Shown here: positions 26,858-35,279 of the stretch, one piece after another | Layout of the letters: each line of letters starts with the position of its first letter | Position numbering within the stretch: position 1 is the first letter of the stretch | The notes under the pieces: model-generated | Told to the model about the DNA's origin: nothing | Databases searched by the model: none | The model's input: the letters and a program-made list of their open reading frames with translations, nothing else | Position numbers and translations under genes: made by a program | Assembly: GCA_017431785.1 (NCBI GenBank) | Contig: JAFRKJ010000032.1 | Location: 1-64,000, forward strand | Direction of reading: 5' to 3' | Source: Bacillota bacterium | GTDB lineage: Bacteria > Bacillota > Clostridia > Peptostreptococcales > Anaerovoracaceae | Length of the DNA stretch: 64,000 bases

Positions 26858-27565
26858 ATGAAATTAAAAATCACAAAGAAAGAAATATCCTCGGCGCTTA
26901 AGACATCTTCCCCGATTATGGTGACCTTCATCGTGCTCGGCATCGGGTTCGGACTCCTCATGCAAAAGCACGGGTTCGGACCGCTTTGGTCTCTCGCATC
27001 GGGGATCATTATTTTTAGCGGTACGGTCCAGTTTGTCAGCATCGCGCTGATGAGCACCGGATCTGTCTTGATGTCCGGATTGACCGCATTGATGGTCTCG
27101 GCCAGGCACATCTTCTTCAGCATTTCCATGATTGGACGCTACAGCAGGGAAGGTGCCCGGAAGTGGTATCTTTTTTATGCGTTGTGCGATGAAACCTACG
27201 CCATGCTGAGCAAGGACGATGTGCCCGAAGGGGTCAATGTCAGCGGCTACCGGCTGCTGGTTACCTTATTTGACCAGCTGTCCTGGCTGCTGGGGTGCGT
27301 CCTGGGAGGATGCGTCGGAACGCTGCTCGACTTCAACTCCACAGGCATAGACTTCGCCATGACAGCGCTGTTTACGACGGTCTTCCTGCAGCAGTGGATC
27401 GACACCAAAAATCACATTCCGGCGCTGACCGGGCTATTCGCTACGCTTTTGTGCAGACTGGTCTTCGGACCGGACATCTTCCTGATTCCGGCCATGATCA
27501 TCATCGTTCTGACCATGACGGTGATGCGGAAACGGATCGAGACGGGAGGTGATGGGAATGCCTGA
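26858..27565 (+). CDS. azlC: AzlC-family branched-chain amino-acid exporter, large subunit
   Basis: 235 aa from ATG 26858 (an upstream TTG at 26834 would add eight residues; ribosome site weak for both). The AzlC signature is present: GFGLLMQKHGFGPLWSL, FSGTVQFVS and SARHIFFSIS. It forms a two-part exporter with AzlD, moving branched-chain amino acids or analogues. It overlaps azlD by 8 bases. Confidence 0.85.
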   Translation: MKLKITKKEISSALKTSSPIMVTFIVLGIGFGLLMQKHGFGPLWSLASGIIIFSGTVQFVSIALMSTGSVLMSGLTALMVSARHIFFSISMIGRYSREGARKWYLFYALCDETYAMLSKDDVPEGVNVSGYRLLVTLFDQLSWLLGCVLGGCVGTLLDFNSTGIDFAMTALFTTVFLQQWIDTKNHIPALTGLFATLLCRLVFGPDIFLIPAMIIIVLTMTVMRKRIETGGDGNA

Positions 27566-27890
27566 TTACGGACATGCTTTGATCATCCTGCTCGTCATGG
27601 GCGCAGCCACCTTCGCCACACGTATTGTGCCAGTCATCATCTTCGGCCGCAGCGCCAAGGTGCCTGACTTCATCCTCTACCTGGGCAAGGTGATTCCATA
27701 CACGGCTATGGGGCTTTTGATCGTATACTGCCTGCGGGATGTTTCGATCCTCGGCGGCACCCACGGTATCCCGGAACTCATCGCCATGGCGGTCGTCGTC
27801 GCGTCCTACCTGTGGAAACGCAACACTATCGTGAGCGTCGTACTTGGGACCGCCGTGTATATGCTGCTTTTGCAGATGGTGTTTGTGTAG
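27558..27890 (+). CDS. azlD: AzlD-family small subunit
   Basis: 110 aa from ATG 27558, placed 8 bases after GGGAGG; GTG 27549 and ATG 27552 are closer to it. Three to four membrane helices with FATRIVPVIIF and KVIPYTAMGLL match AzlD. It partners AzlC. Confidence 0.85.
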   Translation: MPDYGHALIILLVMGAATFATRIVPVIIFGRSAKVPDFILYLGKVIPYTAMGLLIVYCLRDVSILGGTHGIPELIAMAVVVASYLWKRNTIVSVVLGTAVYMLLLQMVFV

Positions 27891-27915
27891 TAATATATTC
27901 AGTGGAGGTGTAGGC

Positions 27916-28392
27916 ATGAGAAAAAGCGAACGAGAAATCAAAGATTTTCAAGATATCGTCACCGTCATGGAAAAGTGCGACGTCTGCAGGCTCGCCCTTA
28001 ACGACGATGGATTTCCATACATCCTGCCGCTGAACTTCGGTATGACATACGAGGATGGTGTGATTGAGCTTTTCTTTCACAGCGCAACAGAAGGCTATAA
28101 ATTAGACCTTATCCGCAAAGACAACAGGGCTTCTTTTGAGATGGATTGCGGGCATCAGCTCCAGTATTTCGAGGACAGAGGTTACTGCACATTTGCCTAT
28201 GAGAGCGTTATCGGCCGCGGACACATCACGATTCTGGAAGATGATGAGAAGGTTGCCGTACTGGACCAGCTGATGCGCCACTATCACGGCGGGGAAGTCG
28301 CCCATTATAATCATGCGGCGCTGCCGCGCACCGTCGTGTACAAGCTGACCGTGGAAGAAGTCACCGGGAAGCGGAAAGAATTGAAAAAATAG
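27916..28392 (+). CDS. Nim-like pyridoxamine 5'-phosphate oxidase-fold protein
   Basis: 158 aa from ATG 27916 with GGAGGTG upstream. It starts with a basic helix, then CRLALNDDGFPYILPLNFG, the FMN-contact strand of NimA-like proteins, and FHSATEGYKLDLI. A histidine-rich stretch (MRHYHGGEVAHYNH) lies near residue 120. A flavin- or heme-linked reductase role is likely; the substrate is unknown. Confidence 0.8.
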   Translation: MRKSEREIKDFQDIVTVMEKCDVCRLALNDDGFPYILPLNFGMTYEDGVIELFFHSATEGYKLDLIRKDNRASFEMDCGHQLQYFEDRGYCTFAYESVIGRGHITILEDDEKVAVLDQLMRHYHGGEVAHYNHAALPRTVVYKLTVEEVTGKRKELKK

Positions 28393-28433
28393 AAGGGAAA
28401 TAACAAAGGAAGACAACAAGAGGGAGACAATTC

Positions 28434-29258
28434 ATGACGTACATAGTAATACTGGCAGTGAGCCTGCTGCTCTGCGCGGTGGGTTTCTGGAGATATGTCT
28501 ATTTCTTTTCGGTAGGCTACGGGTTCGCGGTGGCCGGCATCGGCATCGCGCTGCTGATCATGTTCCACGGGATCATGACACCGGTGACTTGGATCGCCTG
28601 CATCCTGTTCATTGTATACGGGGTGCGGCTCGGCGGATATCTGATGATCCGTGAGATGAAGAGCGCGGCCTACAACAAGATCTTAAAACCTGAGAACGAC
28701 AGGAGCAAAAGCATCGCACCCGGCGTAAAAATCGCCATCTGGGTGTCCTGCGCGATTCTGTATTTCCTGCAGACGAGCCCGTTCACATTCCGACTGGAGA
28801 ATACAGCGAACCTGGTGGAAGAGGGTGCAGCGATGATTGCGCCGGATGTGGCACTTGCATGGATCGGCCTGATTATGATGATTCTGGGCGTTTTGTTGGA
28901 GATTGCAGCAGATATGCAGAAGAATGCAGCCAAGAAAAAGAACCCAAACAGGTTTGTAGACACGGGCCTGTACCGAATCGTCAGATGTCCGAACTATCTG
29001 GGGGAACTGCTGCTCTGGGCAGGGGTGTTCATCGCAGGCATTCCATATCTGCAGGGAGCGATTCAATGGATTATTGCGATTTTGGGACTGGTTGGCATAA
29101 CCTACGTTATGTTTAGCGGTGCACGGAGGCTGGAAATGCGTCAGGATCGCAACTACGGCGACGATCCGGTCTACCAGAAGTACGTCAAAACCGTGCCAAT
29201 TATGATACCACTCATTCCGCTGTACAGCGTGAAGAACTGGAAAGCATTTGTCGCATAA
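28434..29258 (+). CDS. DUF1295 membrane protein (steroid-reductase-like)
   Basis: 274 aa with about six membrane helices. The C-terminal half has RFVDTGLYRIVRCPNYLGELLLWAGVF, the conserved block of DUF1295/isoprenylcysteine methyltransferase-like and 5-alpha-reductase-like proteins. These use SAM or NADPH at the membrane. The natural substrate is unknown. GAGGGAGA precedes the ATG. Confidence 0.8.
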   Translation: MTYIVILAVSLLLCAVGFWRYVYFFSVGYGFAVAGIGIALLIMFHGIMTPVTWIACILFIVYGVRLGGYLMIREMKSAAYNKILKPENDRSKSIAPGVKIAIWVSCAILYFLQTSPFTFRLENTANLVEEGAAMIAPDVALAWIGLIMMILGVLLEIAADMQKNAAKKKNPNRFVDTGLYRIVRCPNYLGELLLWAGVFIAGIPYLQGAIQWIIAILGLVGITYVMFSGARRLEMRQDRNYGDDPVYQKYVKTVPIMIPLIPLYSVKNWKAFVA

Positions 29259-29305
29259 GCGGCGGTGCTGGAATAGGGAACAGACAGAAAGAAGAGGAGC
29301 AAAAA

Positions 29306-30214
29306 ATGAAAACACTGACACAATTCACATACAAATTTTCAAAAGACAACACACCGATTGATTACGCGGACCCGGGTGAGACGGTCAAGTTCGTCACCAA
29401 GGACTGCTTCGAGGGTTTTGTGACCGAAGACAGCGATGTGCCGTATCATGCAGACTACAGCCATTCCAATCCGACGACAGGGCCTTTGTACATCAACGGG
29501 GCAGAGCCTGGGGACGTATTGGCTGTGGATATTCTGGATGTAGAGGTGGCGGATCACGGTGCAGTCATCATCTGCGAGGACTGCGGGCCGCTCTGGAAGA
29601 ACAGCGAGCCGCGCACGAGGATTCTGCAGATCGAGGACGGTCAGGCCATCTACAAAGACGTGAAGATCCCAATCAATCCGATGGTCGGTACCATCGGGGT
29701 AGCGCCGAACGGCGAGGACATTCCTTCGGCCCACGCATCCAACTGCGGCGGCAACATGGACAGCAACATCATCACAAAGGGTGTGACTGTGTGGCTGCCG
29801 GTTCGTGTTCCGGGCGCACTGCTGGCCATGGGCGACATCCACGCCTGCATGGCGGACGGGGAAGTGGTCGGAACGGGACTGGAAGTTGACGGTGAAATCA
29901 CTGTTCGCGTACGTCTTTTGAAGAACTTCGAGCTGAATTGGGCTATGACGGAGACAGAGGACGCTTGGTATGTGAACACCAACGCGCCGACCTGCGACGA
30001 GGCCATCACCCTCGGCTACCTTGAGATGCAGAGACTGATCGCCCAGGCCTACGACTGGGATATGAGCGATGCGTCCATGTACATGACGCTCACGGGAGAC
30101 CTCAGCGCCAACCAGGCTTGCATCGAACCGACAGCAGGCGGAAACACGTTCCGCGTCGGAACGCCGAAACAGCCAAATAAGAAGGGACTGCTCTTTGGGG
30201 AGATTCTTGGATAG
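29306..30214 (+). CDS. Acetamidase/formamidase family protein
   Basis: 302 aa, the typical length of the FmdA/AmdA family. Visible family blocks are GPLYINGAEPGDVLAV, the MVGTIGVAP region, SNCGGNMDSN and ALLAMGDIHACMADGEVVGTG. These enzymes hydrolyse short amides to acid and ammonia. GAGGAGC precedes the ATG. No amide transporter is adjacent. Confidence 0.88.
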   Translation: MKTLTQFTYKFSKDNTPIDYADPGETVKFVTKDCFEGFVTEDSDVPYHADYSHSNPTTGPLYINGAEPGDVLAVDILDVEVADHGAVIICEDCGPLWKNSEPRTRILQIEDGQAIYKDVKIPINPMVGTIGVAPNGEDIPSAHASNCGGNMDSNIITKGVTVWLPVRVPGALLAMGDIHACMADGEVVGTGLEVDGEITVRVRLLKNFELNWAMTETEDAWYVNTNAPTCDEAITLGYLEMQRLIAQAYDWDMSDASMYMTLTGDLSANQACIEPTAGGNTFRVGTPKQPNKKGLLFGEILG

Positions 30215-30250
30215 CTACTGCGACGGGCAGTGCAACTACTGGCAACCCAG

Positions 30251-31621
30251 CTACTGCGCACGCCACTCCTTGTGGATAACACGCACCAGAAGCGTCACAG
30301 ATGCGGCCATCATGATGACTTCCGTTATCGGCTGGGCCCAGATCATGCCATCAAATCCGAAGGCGTGATTGAGGAGCAAAAGCAGCGGAATATACAGAAT
30401 CAGCTGCCGCACCAGTGTAATGCCGAAGGCGTACTGAGGTTTGCCCATCGCCTGGAATGACATGCGGCTCATGGACACAGCGCCGACGAATGGCAGAATG
30501 CACATGATCGCCCGGAGAACTTTGCTCCCTGTGGCAATGACCTCAGGCGAATTCGTAAAGATATCGATAAGAAACGGGGCGAAGACCCCATAGATCAGCA
30601 TCACAAAAAGCTCAATACCACTTACCACCAGAACGCCTGCTTTCAGAACCTGCAGCATCCGGTGGTAATTTTTTGCGCCGTAATTGTAGCCCATGATTGG
30701 CTGGGAACCGGCTGCAAACCCCTGGTAGATATAGTTGCCCAGAGACATGATTTTCTGGGCGATACCCATTGCCGCAACGGTCAGCTCCCCGTAGGCGACG
30801 GCCAGGTTGTTGTTTACGATAAAAGCGACGGACGTGAGCAACGTCTCCAGCGCCGCAGGCACGCCGACCCAGAAGATCTCTTTCAGAATCTCGCCAGTTG
30901 GGCGGATGTACTGCACCGCTGGTCTCAGCAGCGTCTTATTCGCGGCGTAGTACCATACGGAAATGCCCATGCCGATGGCATTGCCGAGCACCGTGGCGAT
31001 GGCGGCACCTTTGATTTCCAGACCCATACCGAAGATAAACAGAGGATCCAGAGCGATGTTCGCCACCGTTCCCGCAATCATCCCCGCGATGGAATACTTT
31101 ACAGAACCCTCGCTGCGCAAAAGCTGCCCGAAGGTGTAATTGCCCATGACGAAGACGCTTCCAATCAGAATGATCATCACATATTGGGACGTGAAACCGA
31201 AGGTGTTGCTTTTGGCCCCTAATCCATCGACGATGGCAGGCAAAAACAACAAGCCCAGCGAAGCCACGACGGCGCTGTTGATCACCGTCAGCAGAAAGCC
31301 TGCCGTCAGCGTGTGGGATGCCTTCCCGAAATTCCCGGCACCCATGCTCCTGGAAATCAGCGACGACGCGCCGGCGCCGACCATATTGGAAATGGCGATC
31401 ATGATCATCATGACCGGATAGGCCAGATTGACCGCCGCCATCTGGTAATCATCGTGCAGCAGCCCAATAAAAAAGGTGTCCACCAGATTGTAGAGAACCA
31501 TAATGGACATACCCAAAACCAGAGGAACGCCCAGGCTCACGATTGCCTTTGCCGGCCGCTCCTCACTGAGAATAAATATACGTTTGTCGTCTTTGTTGCT
31601 GTTGCCTTTGCTGTCCTGCAT
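30251..31621 (-). CDS. MATE-family efflux transporter
   Basis: 456 aa from ATG 31621, which follows AGGAGG. Twelve helices in two similar halves, with SLGVPLVLGMSIMVLYNLVDTFFIG at the start and NYGAKNYHRMLQ in the middle, identify a MATE exporter (DinF/NorM group). It uses Na+ or H+ to expel cationic drugs or metabolites. The gene is on its own, convergent with the acetamidase gene. Confidence 0.88.
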   Translation of the reverse strand: MQDSKGNSNKDDKRIFILSEERPAKAIVSLGVPLVLGMSIMVLYNLVDTFFIGLLHDDYQMAAVNLAYPVMMIMIAISNMVGAGASSLISRSMGAGNFGKASHTLTAGFLLTVINSAVVASLGLLFLPAIVDGLGAKSNTFGFTSQYVMIILIGSVFVMGNYTFGQLLRSEGSVKYSIAGMIAGTVANIALDPLFIFGMGLEIKGAAIATVLGNAIGMGISVWYYAANKTLLRPAVQYIRPTGEILKEIFWVGVPAALETLLTSVAFIVNNNLAVAYGELTVAAMGIAQKIMSLGNYIYQGFAAGSQPIMGYNYGAKNYHRMLQVLKAGVLVVSGIELFVMLIYGVFAPFLIDIFTNSPEVIATGSKVLRAIMCILPFVGAVSMSRMSFQAMGKPQYAFGITLVRQLILYIPLLLLLNHAFGFDGMIWAQPITEVIMMAASVTLLVRVIHKEWRAQ

Positions 31622-31689
31622 GTGTGTCGTTCCTCCTGAGCCACGAGAAGTGTAACAAAATGAAGGGGAAAGTGCAATACGGCGGCACA

Positions 31690-31992
31690 ACTATGCCGAA
31701 ATGGACGGTACGGGGAGAGAAAGTATAGTTTTCAGATGATTGACTATACCGAAACAGATGTTTTAGAGAAAAACAGCATAGTTTTCAAGGGCACAGCTAT
31801 ACCAAAATGGTCGTTTCAGAAAAAACGGTATAGTTTTCAAGGGTACAACTATACCAAAATGGTCGTTTTAGAAAAAGCGGTATAGTTTTCAAGGGTACAA
31901 CTATGCCGAAACGATCATTTAAGAAGGAAACGGTATAGTAATCAAAGGAAAAATAATACCGAAATGACAGTTTTAGATGAAAACAGCATAGT
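31690..31992. repeat. 53-bp-period palindromic repeat array 2 (six units)
   Basis: Six units start at 31690, 31743, 31796, 31848, 31900 and 31953, spaced 52-53 bp. Each opens with a form of ACTAT(G/A)CC and closes with CAGCATAGT or GGTATAGT. Linkers read TTTCAAGGGTACA or similar. Where the left arm is ACTATACC the right arm is usually GGTATAGT, so the arms change together. Design, period and linker match array 1 at 4399. It fills the space between the MATE gene and a lysine-rich mini-protein. Confidence 0.9.
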
Positions 31993-32012
31993 TCTAAAGA
32001 GGAATGCACATG

Positions 32013-32021
32013 TGGTATAAT
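32013..32021 (+). promoter_or_regulatory. Extended -10 promoter after array 2
   Basis: TGG-TATAAT, 30 bases before ATG 32052. It immediately follows the last repeat unit, so the array lies upstream of, or over, the promoter region. Confidence 0.55.
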
Positions 32022-32051
32022 ATACAAAACTATGAATTGGAGAGGCATGAG

Positions 32052-32210
32052 ATGAGTATTCTGAAAAAGCAAACATCTAAAAATACAAAGGCCCCTGCAA
32101 AGGCAACAAAGGTCAAGCCTGCGAAGGCGGAACCGCGCAAGGCAGCGAAACAGTCCAAGCTGAAGAAGGCGAAGAAGACCGTCGGCACAGGCGGATTCTG
32201 GGTGCTGTAA
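32052..32210 (+). CDS. Lysine/alanine-rich 52-aa protein
   Basis: 52 aa from ATG 32052 with GGAGAGG upstream. It is very basic (KAPAKATKVKPAKAEPRK), like the tails of histone H1-type proteins. The block KAEPRKAAKQSKLKKAKK is shared with the C terminus of the protein at 36284-36589. A role in nucleic-acid binding is an inference from charge. No known family. Confidence 0.6.
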   Translation: MSILKKQTSKNTKAPAKATKVKPAKAEPRKAAKQSKLKKAKKTVGTGGFWVL

Positions 32211-32278
32211 CAGACGGCGGGTGGTCGAGGATGCGACTGCCGAGATTGTGATTCGATTAAGGGAAAGAAGGGATTGTA

Positions 32279-32578
32279 ATGAACAAGAACATCAAACTGT
32301 TTTCAGTGATCAGCTATATCACGTGGATTGGCTGGATCATCGCCTTTGTTTTTGGCGACAGGAATGACCGCATTCTGAAACAGCACCTGAATCAGGCGCT
32401 GGCGCTGAACATCGTCGGCATTCTGGTGTCCACTGGCAACCGCATTGGCGGCATCATCGGGTATGCAGCGGGAATCATCGCCATGTTTGCGTTTGCCTTT
32501 ACCATCTGGGGCATTGTCCGCGCTGTGAAGATGAGCGATGAACCACTGCCGTTTGTCGGAAATTTCAGGGTGTTTTAA
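32279..32578 (+). CDS. Small DUF4870-like membrane protein
   Basis: 99 aa with three hydrophobic segments. The pattern ISYITWIGWIIAFVFGDRND, LKQHLNQALALNIVGIL and a final FTIWGIVRAV helix matches DUF4870-type small membrane proteins (Tic20-like fold). Function unknown. GGGAAAGAAGGGATTGTA precedes the ATG. Confidence 0.7.
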   Translation: MNKNIKLFSVISYITWIGWIIAFVFGDRNDRILKQHLNQALALNIVGILVSTGNRIGGIIGYAAGIIAMFAFAFTIWGIVRAVKMSDEPLPFVGNFRVF

Positions 32579-32592
32579 CGAGGAGTGGTAGA

Positions 32593-32619
32593 AAACTCCG
32601 GAGATACGGCTCCGGAGTT
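32593..32619 (-). terminator. Terminator of the toxin mRNA
   Basis: On the minus strand a stem CTCCGGAG-ccgtat-CTCCGGAG is followed by TTTTCT, 14 bases after the peptide stop. The 24 bases 32596-32619 recur exactly at 32877-32900, the terminator of the antisense RNA. Confidence 0.7.
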
Positions 32620-32632
32620 AATGGACTGGTTG

Positions 32633-32722
32633 CTACTTTAGAAATCGCTCCAGCCACTTGCAAATGCAGAAGGCAACTACACTTGCTGCGAGCGAAATCA
32701 GAAAAGCGGTTGACATATTCAT
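32633..32722 (-). CDS. 29-aa hydrophobic peptide, candidate type I toxin
   Basis: A minus-strand ORF reads MNMSTAFLISLAASVVAF, then CICKWLERFLK. One membrane helix is followed by a short basic tail, the layout of type I toxins such as Fst and the small Clostridium toxins. AAAGGAGGTGAGACT ends directly before the ATG, a very strong ribosome site. A promoter (32769-32797) and terminator (32593-32619) bracket it. The antisense RNA at 32839 would pair with its start region. These features together, more than the peptide alone, support the call. Confidence 0.7.
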   Translation of the reverse strand: MNMSTAFLISLAASVVAFCICKWLERFLK

Positions 32723-32768
32723 AGTCTCACCTCCTTTCTGTTGCCAGTCTGGATGTAGCAACAAGAAT

Positions 32769-32797
32769 ATATTACCTTAAATGGAAATTGTTTACAA
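32769..32797 (-). promoter_or_regulatory. Promoter of the toxin mRNA
   Basis: On the minus strand TTGTAA (32797-32792) and TAATAT (32774-32769) with a 17-base spacer. The start would be near 32762, giving a leader of about 40 bases. Confidence 0.55.
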
Positions 32798-32804
32798 CAT
32801 ATAG

Positions 32805-32832
32805 TTGACTTTTTTTCTTGCTTTGATATAAT
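32805..32832 (+). promoter_or_regulatory. Promoter of the antisense RNA
   Basis: TTGACT and TATAAT with a 16-base spacer, the best housekeeping-type promoter in the window. It is back to back with the toxin promoter; only 7 bases separate the two -35 boxes. Confidence 0.75.
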
Positions 32833-32838
32833 ACAAAT

Positions 32839-32908
32839 AGGCGAAAAGCGGTTGAGATCATAGTCTCACGAAACTTCTCCGGAGATACGGCTCCGGAGTT
32901 GTTTTTTT
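32839..32908 (+). ncRNA. Candidate antitoxin RNA (about 70 nt)
   Basis: The RNA would start near 32839 and end at a CTCCGGAG stem plus TTGTTTTTTT. It has no ORF. Bases 32843-32855 (GAAAAGCGGTTGA) and 32859-32869 (CATAGTCTCAC) are exact copies of plus-strand 32701-32713 and 32720-32730, which cover the start codon and part of the ribosome site of the minus-strand peptide. The RNA is therefore complementary to the toxin mRNA in two blocks of 13 and 11 bases and again across the terminator. Confidence 0.7.
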
Positions 32909-33072
32909 GGCATCCATGTAGAACGACCCATCAACACAGCAAATCAATACAAAATGACAGCAACCTTGTGTTTGAATTCAGACACTTTCATGGATTACAT
33001 TAGTAACGAAAGGGGAATCGCTTAAAAGCGACATTTGCCGCATAGAATCATTACAGATTTCACAGAGATAGT

Positions 33073-34164
33073 ATGGAAACAAACACTGAACCAACAGACA
33101 TTACCAACCCAACTGACATCACCAATCAAACCGATCTCAAAGACAAAAAACTCAAAACGGAAAAGAAGATTCTGAACTTATCCCTGGCAGGGAGCATTAT
33201 GTTCCTGCTGGCTGAGATCTTCTTCGCCATCTATACGGGTTCAAAGGCCGTTCTGATGGACTGTGTCTACGACATTGCCGACCTGGTCATGATCGGCCCA
33301 TTCATCGTGTTGGTGCCTTTGCTCTATAAGCCGATGACTGAGCGGAAACCGTACGGATTTGCACAGGTGGAGTCGCTCTTTGTGCTGATCAAGTACTGCA
33401 TCCTCCTGGGCGTCGACGTAGTACTCGTGCTCAATTGTGTGAAGGCGATTCTCTCCGGCGGTAACGAAGTAGACGCGAATGTGCTGGCTGTTTTTGAGCT
33501 GGCCGTATCCGCAGGGTGCGTCATCATGTACCTGGTGCTCACACGCTTTCAGAAAAAGTACTCCTCACCGTCCATCAAGGCGGAGCTGTTCATCTGGAAA
33601 CTGGACGCACTGAGTACTTTGGGCGTGGGATGCGCCTTCCTGGTGAACCTGATCCTCATGCGTACGTCGCTGTCCTTTATTTGTCCGTACGTGGACCCGG
33701 GCATCGCGATCATTCTGGCCATCGTTCTGATCAAGGAGCCACTTGAGATGATCTTTGATTCTCTGCGCAGTCTGGTGCTCTTTGCTCCGGATAAAGAAAT
33801 CAGAGACAAGGTCGAAGAGCTCTGCAAAGACACGCTTACGGCAGAAGGCTACGAGATTACAGCTATCGATGTCATCAAGACCGGTCGCAAAGTCTGGGCG
33901 GAGATCTACTTCCTCCCGGCTGGCAACACCGTCGATCTGGTCCGTCTGAAGGAGCTGCATAAGCAGATCAACGACAATGCAAAGACCCACTTCGACAGTG
34001 TTTACATCGACCTGCTGCCGGACATGGAAGAATACCGCGTCGTGCCGACAGATGAAGTCATGGCGCGCCGTTACGAACTCATCCGCTACATGGAAGAGGA
34101 AGAGGAGAGAAAGGCCCTCAAAGAAGAGCGGAAACAGCAGAAGAGAGAGAAGAAAAAGCAATAA
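33073..34164 (+). CDS. Cation diffusion facilitator (CDF) transporter
   Basis: 363 aa. A Thr/Asp-rich N-terminal repeat (TDITNPTDITNQTDL) precedes six helices with GSKAVLMDCVYDIADLV and KLDALSTLGVG, the metal-site helices of CDF proteins, and a cytoplasmic ferredoxin-like domain. The second site has an altered, Lys-containing motif (FIWKLDALS instead of HxxxD), so metal specificity is uncertain. A Lys/Glu-rich tail ends the protein. It probably exports divalent metal with proton exchange. The 160 bases upstream of the start show no clear feature. Confidence 0.8.
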   Translation: METNTEPTDITNPTDITNQTDLKDKKLKTEKKILNLSLAGSIMFLLAEIFFAIYTGSKAVLMDCVYDIADLVMIGPFIVLVPLLYKPMTERKPYGFAQVESLFVLIKYCILLGVDVVLVLNCVKAILSGGNEVDANVLAVFELAVSAGCVIMYLVLTRFQKKYSSPSIKAELFIWKLDALSTLGVGCAFLVNLILMRTSLSFICPYVDPGIAIILAIVLIKEPLEMIFDSLRSLVLFAPDKEIRDKVEELCKDTLTAEGYEITAIDVIKTGRKVWAEIYFLPAGNTVDLVRLKELHKQINDNAKTHFDSVYIDLLPDMEEYRVVPTDEVMARRYELIRYMEEEEERKALKEERKQQKREKKKQ

Positions 34165-34173
34165 TATACACAG

Positions 34174-34210
34174 ACGCCGGAACAATCACCAGTTCCGGCG
34201 TTTTCTCTTT
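34174..34210 (+). terminator. Terminator of the CDF gene
   Basis: CGCCGGAAC-aatcacca-GTTCCGGCG followed by TTTTCTCTTT. Confidence 0.9.
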
Positions 34211-34265
34211 ACAACGGGTGTATAATGTTTTTGTAAGAAAAATCAGAAAAAGGAGGTTCAGTAAA

Positions 34266-35114
34266 ATGAATAACAGAACAAAGCTTTTGGCTGTTATCGC
34301 ATGCCTGATACTGGCGTTTAGTTTCTGCCTCTATGGTTGCGGCGCATCTGAGTCCGACTCTGAATCCGCAGCCACATCTGCTCCAGAAAAACACCTGTTA
34401 GGGTATCCTGATGGTTATGACACTACATCCGGCGGCGGTTCCAGCTACGATGGATGGTGCGACAATCCTGACACACCATACTTCAAAATCAACGACTACT
34501 ACAACATGGAAAGCGATGGAACGCTGCACATTCTCACGAACTTCGCATCTTATCAGCAGTCCACAGAATACTCCTGCGGACCGGCCTGCGGCGTGATGGT
34601 TCTGAACTGGTTCGGCGGTGATGTCAATAAGTACGACGAACTCACCATCTGCAAGTTCAGCGGCACCACAGAAGATGCTGGCACGGACGCGGAAGGCATG
34701 AACGGTTTCTTCCAGGATGAGCTCGGCTGGTACACGGAGTTCAACTTCTCAACGACAGAAAAGTTCAACTGGGACGACAGCGAAGATCCGCTGCAGGACT
34801 TTGAAGACTACTGCGTTAAGATGATCGACAACGGCGTTCCAATTATGGTCGACTGGTCTGACTGGGGCGGCCACTGGCAGTGCATCATCGGCATCGATAC
34901 CTGCCAGGAAGACAATTCCGCAGACGACGTGCTGATCCTGGCTGATCCATATGACACCAGTGACCAGTATCAGGACGGCTACTACACCTACAGCGCTGAA
35001 CGGTTCTTCTATCAGTGGCATGAAGGGGAGGCCTCAACACTCGACGGCCCTGCACAGCAGCCATATCTCGTCGCCATGCCGATGGACAAGGCAGAGGAGC
35101 TTGGACTGAAATAA
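34266..35114 (+). CDS. C39-like cysteine-peptidase-fold lipoprotein
   Basis: 282 aa from ATG 34266 (AAGGAGG upstream). Signal peptide with lipobox (CLYGC, Cys25). A papain-like C39 fold follows: YSCGPACGVMVLNWFG carries the catalytic Cys and GGHWQCIIGID the His. It would act outside the membrane, as a peptidase or a peptide-binding relative. No ABC transporter or peptide precursor is adjacent, so it is not an ordinary bacteriocin exporter. Next comes a terminator. Confidence 0.75.
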   Translation: MNNRTKLLAVIACLILAFSFCLYGCGASESDSESAATSAPEKHLLGYPDGYDTTSGGGSSYDGWCDNPDTPYFKINDYYNMESDGTLHILTNFASYQQSTEYSCGPACGVMVLNWFGGDVNKYDELTICKFSGTTEDAGTDAEGMNGFFQDELGWYTEFNFSTTEKFNWDDSEDPLQDFEDYCVKMIDNGVPIMVDWSDWGGHWQCIIGIDTCQEDNSADDVLILADPYDTSDQYQDGYYTYSAERFFYQWHEGEASTLDGPAQQPYLVAMPMDKAEELGLK

Positions 35115-35159
35115 TACAATCACACTGCAAAAGCTACAACTGCAAATGCAATCAAACCT

Positions 35160-35189
35160 GAAACGGTCAGCGAAAGCTGGCCGTTTTCT
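35160..35189 (+). terminator. Terminator of the C39-like gene
   Basis: AACGGTCAGC-gaaa-GCTGGCCGTT followed by TTCT, one G-T pair. Confidence 0.75.
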
Positions 35190-35205
35190 AATGCCAATGG
35201 AGTCC

Positions 35206-35249
35206 GTTTTTTGGGACATGTTCTATGTGATAATGCTATCAAGAGGGGA
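35206..35249 (+). promoter_or_regulatory. Shared upstream module, copy 1
   Basis: GGACAT, then 18 bases, then ATCAAGAGGGGA. The same two blocks at the same 18-base distance occur at 36101-36143 and 59176-59218. A GATAAT lies inside the gap. It ends 30 bases before ATG 35280, so the G-rich block is not the ribosome site (AGGAGG at 35269-35274 is). Confidence 0.6.
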
Positions 35250-35279
35250 AGATATATATTATTACATAGGAGGCAGGCA

